Positions 62,202-64,000 of a stretch of 64,000 bases of DNA are shown here, piece after piece. The translations under genes and the position numbers were made by a program. Numbering within the stretch: position 1 is the first letter of the stretch; each line of letters opens with the position of its first letter. This stretch comes from Bacillota bacterium (GTDB taxonomy: Bacteria; Bacillota; Clostridia; Clostridiales; Clostridiaceae): assembly GCA_023445445.1 (NCBI GenBank), contig JAEXLD010000022.1:22661-86660 (forward strand). The letters are read 5' to 3'. Below the pieces are notes generated by a model. The model saw only the letters and a list, made by a program, of their open reading frames with translations. It was not told where the DNA came from and did not search any database.

Positions 62202-64000
62202 TTATCTAGACTTAATAAATAAATATATACTATTTATTAAGAATATTACACCTGAATAAAATAATACTATTGACCATTGACCTAGTGTTAATGGTATTGT
62301 ATTAAATACATTTGCTAAGAAAGGTATATATAATATTGCAAGTACCATAGATATTGAAACTAATACTGCTCCAACTAAATATGGATTGCTAAAGACTTTA
62401 ATTTCAAAAATTGAGTGTCTTTCTGATCTACATTCAAATACATGTAAAAGCTGAGACATAACTAATGTAATTAAAGCAATAGTTCTACAAGTAGCTAAAT
62501 CCATTCCATATAATCTGCCTGTCATAAAGGATAATAATGTACATATTCCAATTAAACACCCTCTAATTACTATCTTTGACCATAGCCCTCTTGCAAATAT
62601 ACTTTCTCCTTTTTGCCTTGGTTGTTGCATCATTATATCCTTATCTGGAGGATCAATTCCAAGAGCTATTGCTGGAAGACCATCTGTAGCTAAATTTACA
62701 AATAAAATTTGAATAGGAGTTAGTGGGTTAGGCAAATAAAAAACAGATGCTAAAAACATTGTAAGTACTTCCCCCAAATTGCAAGATAATAAGTATCTAA
62801 TAAATTTTCTTATATTGTCATATATTATTCTACCTTCTTCTACAGCTGAAACTATAGTTGCAAAATTATCATCCATTAATACCATAGATGCGGCTTCTTT
62901 TGTTACATCTGTACCTGATATTCCCATTGCTATACCTATATCAGCCTCTTTAATAGCAGGTGCATCGTTAACACCATCTCCTGTCATAGCAACTATATTA
63001 TTTTGCTTTTTAAAAGCCTTAACAATCCTAAGTTTATGATGTGGAGATACTCTAGCAAATACCCTAATATTTTTAACTTTTTTTATTAATTCCTCATCGC
63101 TAATTTTTTCTATTTCTTCTCCTGTAATAGCTTGATCATCTGTATTACATATATTTATTGATTTAGCAATAGCTAAGGCTGTATTTTTATGATCTCCAGT
63201 AATCATTACTGGTTGTATACCTGCAAGCTTACATTTTAAAACTGCATCTCTAACTTCTATTCTAGGTGGATCAATACTCCCTGCAACACCTAAAAAAATT
63301 AAATCCTTTTCTAAATCTTCTCCTCTTATTAATCCTGTTTCTTTGTAAGCAGATGCAATACATCTAAGAGCCCTATTAGACATAGCTTCTATATATGAAG
63401 CTACTTGCCTTTTCTTTTGACTTGTTAATGGCTTAACCACTCCATTTTCTAATATTTGTGTACATTTTTCTATTACTCTTTCTGGTGCTCCCTTCATATA
63501 GCAAACTTCTTTATTTCCTTCTTTAACTATAACACTCATCATCTTTCTATTAGAATCAAAAGGGAGATCAAAACTTCTACTAGCCTTTGACATAAAGTCT
63601 TTTAAAGTGTTTACTTCATTAAAAAAAGCTTTTACTAAGGCAGTTTCCGTAGGATCACCTAAAAGAGCATTATCTATGTTTTTATTATTAAAATCATAAT
63701 TAAAATCATTACAATATACAAAGGCCTTTACTAAGGTTAAGTGACTATTTAATTCTTCCTTATCTAAATCATAAATTCTTCCATTAATGTAGACTTCTTT
63801 TACTGTCATTTTATTTTGAGTAAGGGTTCCTGTTTTATCAGAACATATTACAGATGTACATCCTAGTGTTTCTACTGCTGGAAGCTTCCTAACTAATGCA
63901 TTTTTCTTTAGCATTCTAGATACACCTAAAGCAAGTGCTACTGTTACTATAGCTGCTAATCCCTCTGGTATAGCTGCTACTGCTAATGAAACTCCAAGTA
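62202..64000 (-). CDS. Calcium-translocating P-type ATPase (5' truncated by window edge)
   Basis: The frame is open from the window end, so about 599 C-terminal codons are seen and the N-terminal actuator part is missing. AAIPEGLAAIVTVALALG (membrane helix 4), ICSDKTGTLTQNKMTV phosphorylation site, the KGAPE nucleotide motif and GDGVNDAPAIKEADIGIAMG are as in P2A-type (SERCA/PMR1-like) calcium pumps. PEGL has the Glu found in calcium pumps. A strong U-tailed hairpin follows. Ca2+ export from the cytoplasm is the expected role. Confidence 0.93.
   Translation of the reverse strand, partial: LGVSLAVAAIPEGLAAIVTVALALGVSRMLKKNALVRKLPAVETLGCTSVICSDKTGTLTQNKMTVKEVYINGRIYDLDKEELNSHLTLVKAFVYCNDFNYDFNNKNIDNALLGDPTETALVKAFFNEVNTLKDFMSKASRSFDLPFDSNRKMMSVIVKEGNKEVCYMKGAPERVIEKCTQILENGVVKPLTSQKKRQVASYIEAMSNRALRCIASAYKETGLIRGEDLEKDLIFLGVAGSIDPPRIEVRDAVLKCKLAGIQPVMITGDHKNTALAIAKSINICNTDDQAITGEEIEKISDEELIKKVKNIRVFARVSPHHKLRIVKAFKKQNNIVAMTGDGVNDAPAIKEADIGIAMGISGTDVTKEAASMVLMDDNFATIVSAVEEGRIIYDNIRKFIRYLLSCNLGEVLTMFLASVFYLPNPLTPIQILFVNLATDGLPAIALGIDPPDKDIMMQQPRQKGESIFARGLWSKIVIRGCLIGICTLLSFMTGRLYGMDLATCRTIALITLVMSQLLHVFECRSERHSIFEIKVFSNPYLVGAVLVSISMVLAILYIPFLANVFNTIPLTLGQWSIVLFYSGVIFLINSIYLFIKSR

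Noticed and set aside
1..64000. Prophage, insertion sequence, integrated plasmid or defence island
   Set aside because: No integrase, transposase, capsid, toxin-antitoxin or cas genes were found; gene content is housekeeping and membrane/regulatory. The AlbA_2 protein alone is not enough for a defence call.

Overview
The window is about 28-30% G+C by eye, with dense short intergenic gaps, strong AGGAGG-type ribosome binding sites, frequent TTG starts and U-tailed hairpins. The gene content (LevR-type regulator, CopA, DegS/DegU-like pair, ThrC/ThrB/ACT, NifS/ThiI, CmpB-family membrane proteins) points to a chromosomal segment of Clostridium sensu stricto or a close relative. No rRNA, tRNA, CRISPR array, transposase or phage gene was seen. 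Most genes are on the minus strand; plus-strand genes are mostly single units.

Layout. 1-2472: 3'-truncated sigma-54 activator of the LevR type. 2628-5136: copper ATPase CopA with a consensus promoter and a CsoR-like palindrome. 5218-7834: three-gene ABC-2 exporter. 8064-11045: lipoprotein with two FMN_bind-like repeats beside a DegS/DegU-like pair. 11216-12118: cation diffusion facilitator (CDF) gene broken by one TGA. 12294-21261: chemoreceptor, VanW protein, HI0933-type flavoprotein, ABC exporter, ArAE-like protein, radical SAM/SPASM protein. 21380-27776: degenerate J-domain protein, CmpB-family protein, zinc-ribbon membrane protein, aldo/keto reductase, ComEC-like hydrolase, split ThrE exporter, unknowns. 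27826-30438: UvrD-type helicase with an inserted DEDDh exonuclease. 30776-34574: membrane phosphoesterase, PepF, AraC regulator.

34798-38917 is the most coherent module: an FMN_bind lipoprotein, a lipoprotein fumarate-reductase-like flavoprotein with all four expected catalytic residues, and a DcuS/DcuR-type two-component system. Three direct TGGTCTT repeats sit just upstream of a good promoter for the reductase. I read it as an extracellular, flavin-based fumarate (or related acid) reductase switched on by its substrate.

39018-49080: rhodanese lipoprotein, AlbA_2 protein, CcdA/TlpA pair, DegV, DUF3783, a second CmpB protein, a CDF gene that seems to begin with ATC, and a four-gene operon of two COG0523 GTPases, a DUF318 permease and a TIGR03943 protein. 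49245-56619: DUF975, an unlisted 39-residue Cys peptide, Ca/Na antiporter, DeoC, DinB, DUF4003, a Gly/Cys-repeat protein, HesB-like and ferritin-like proteins. 56680-58976: NifS-ThiI sulfur relay. 59248-62039: ThrC-ThrB-ACT operon. 62202-64000: calcium P-type ATPase cut by the window edge.

Small interspersed palindromic elements in the gaps form at least two families. The two members of one family keep their core palindromes, while their terminal arms differ in sequence but still pair.
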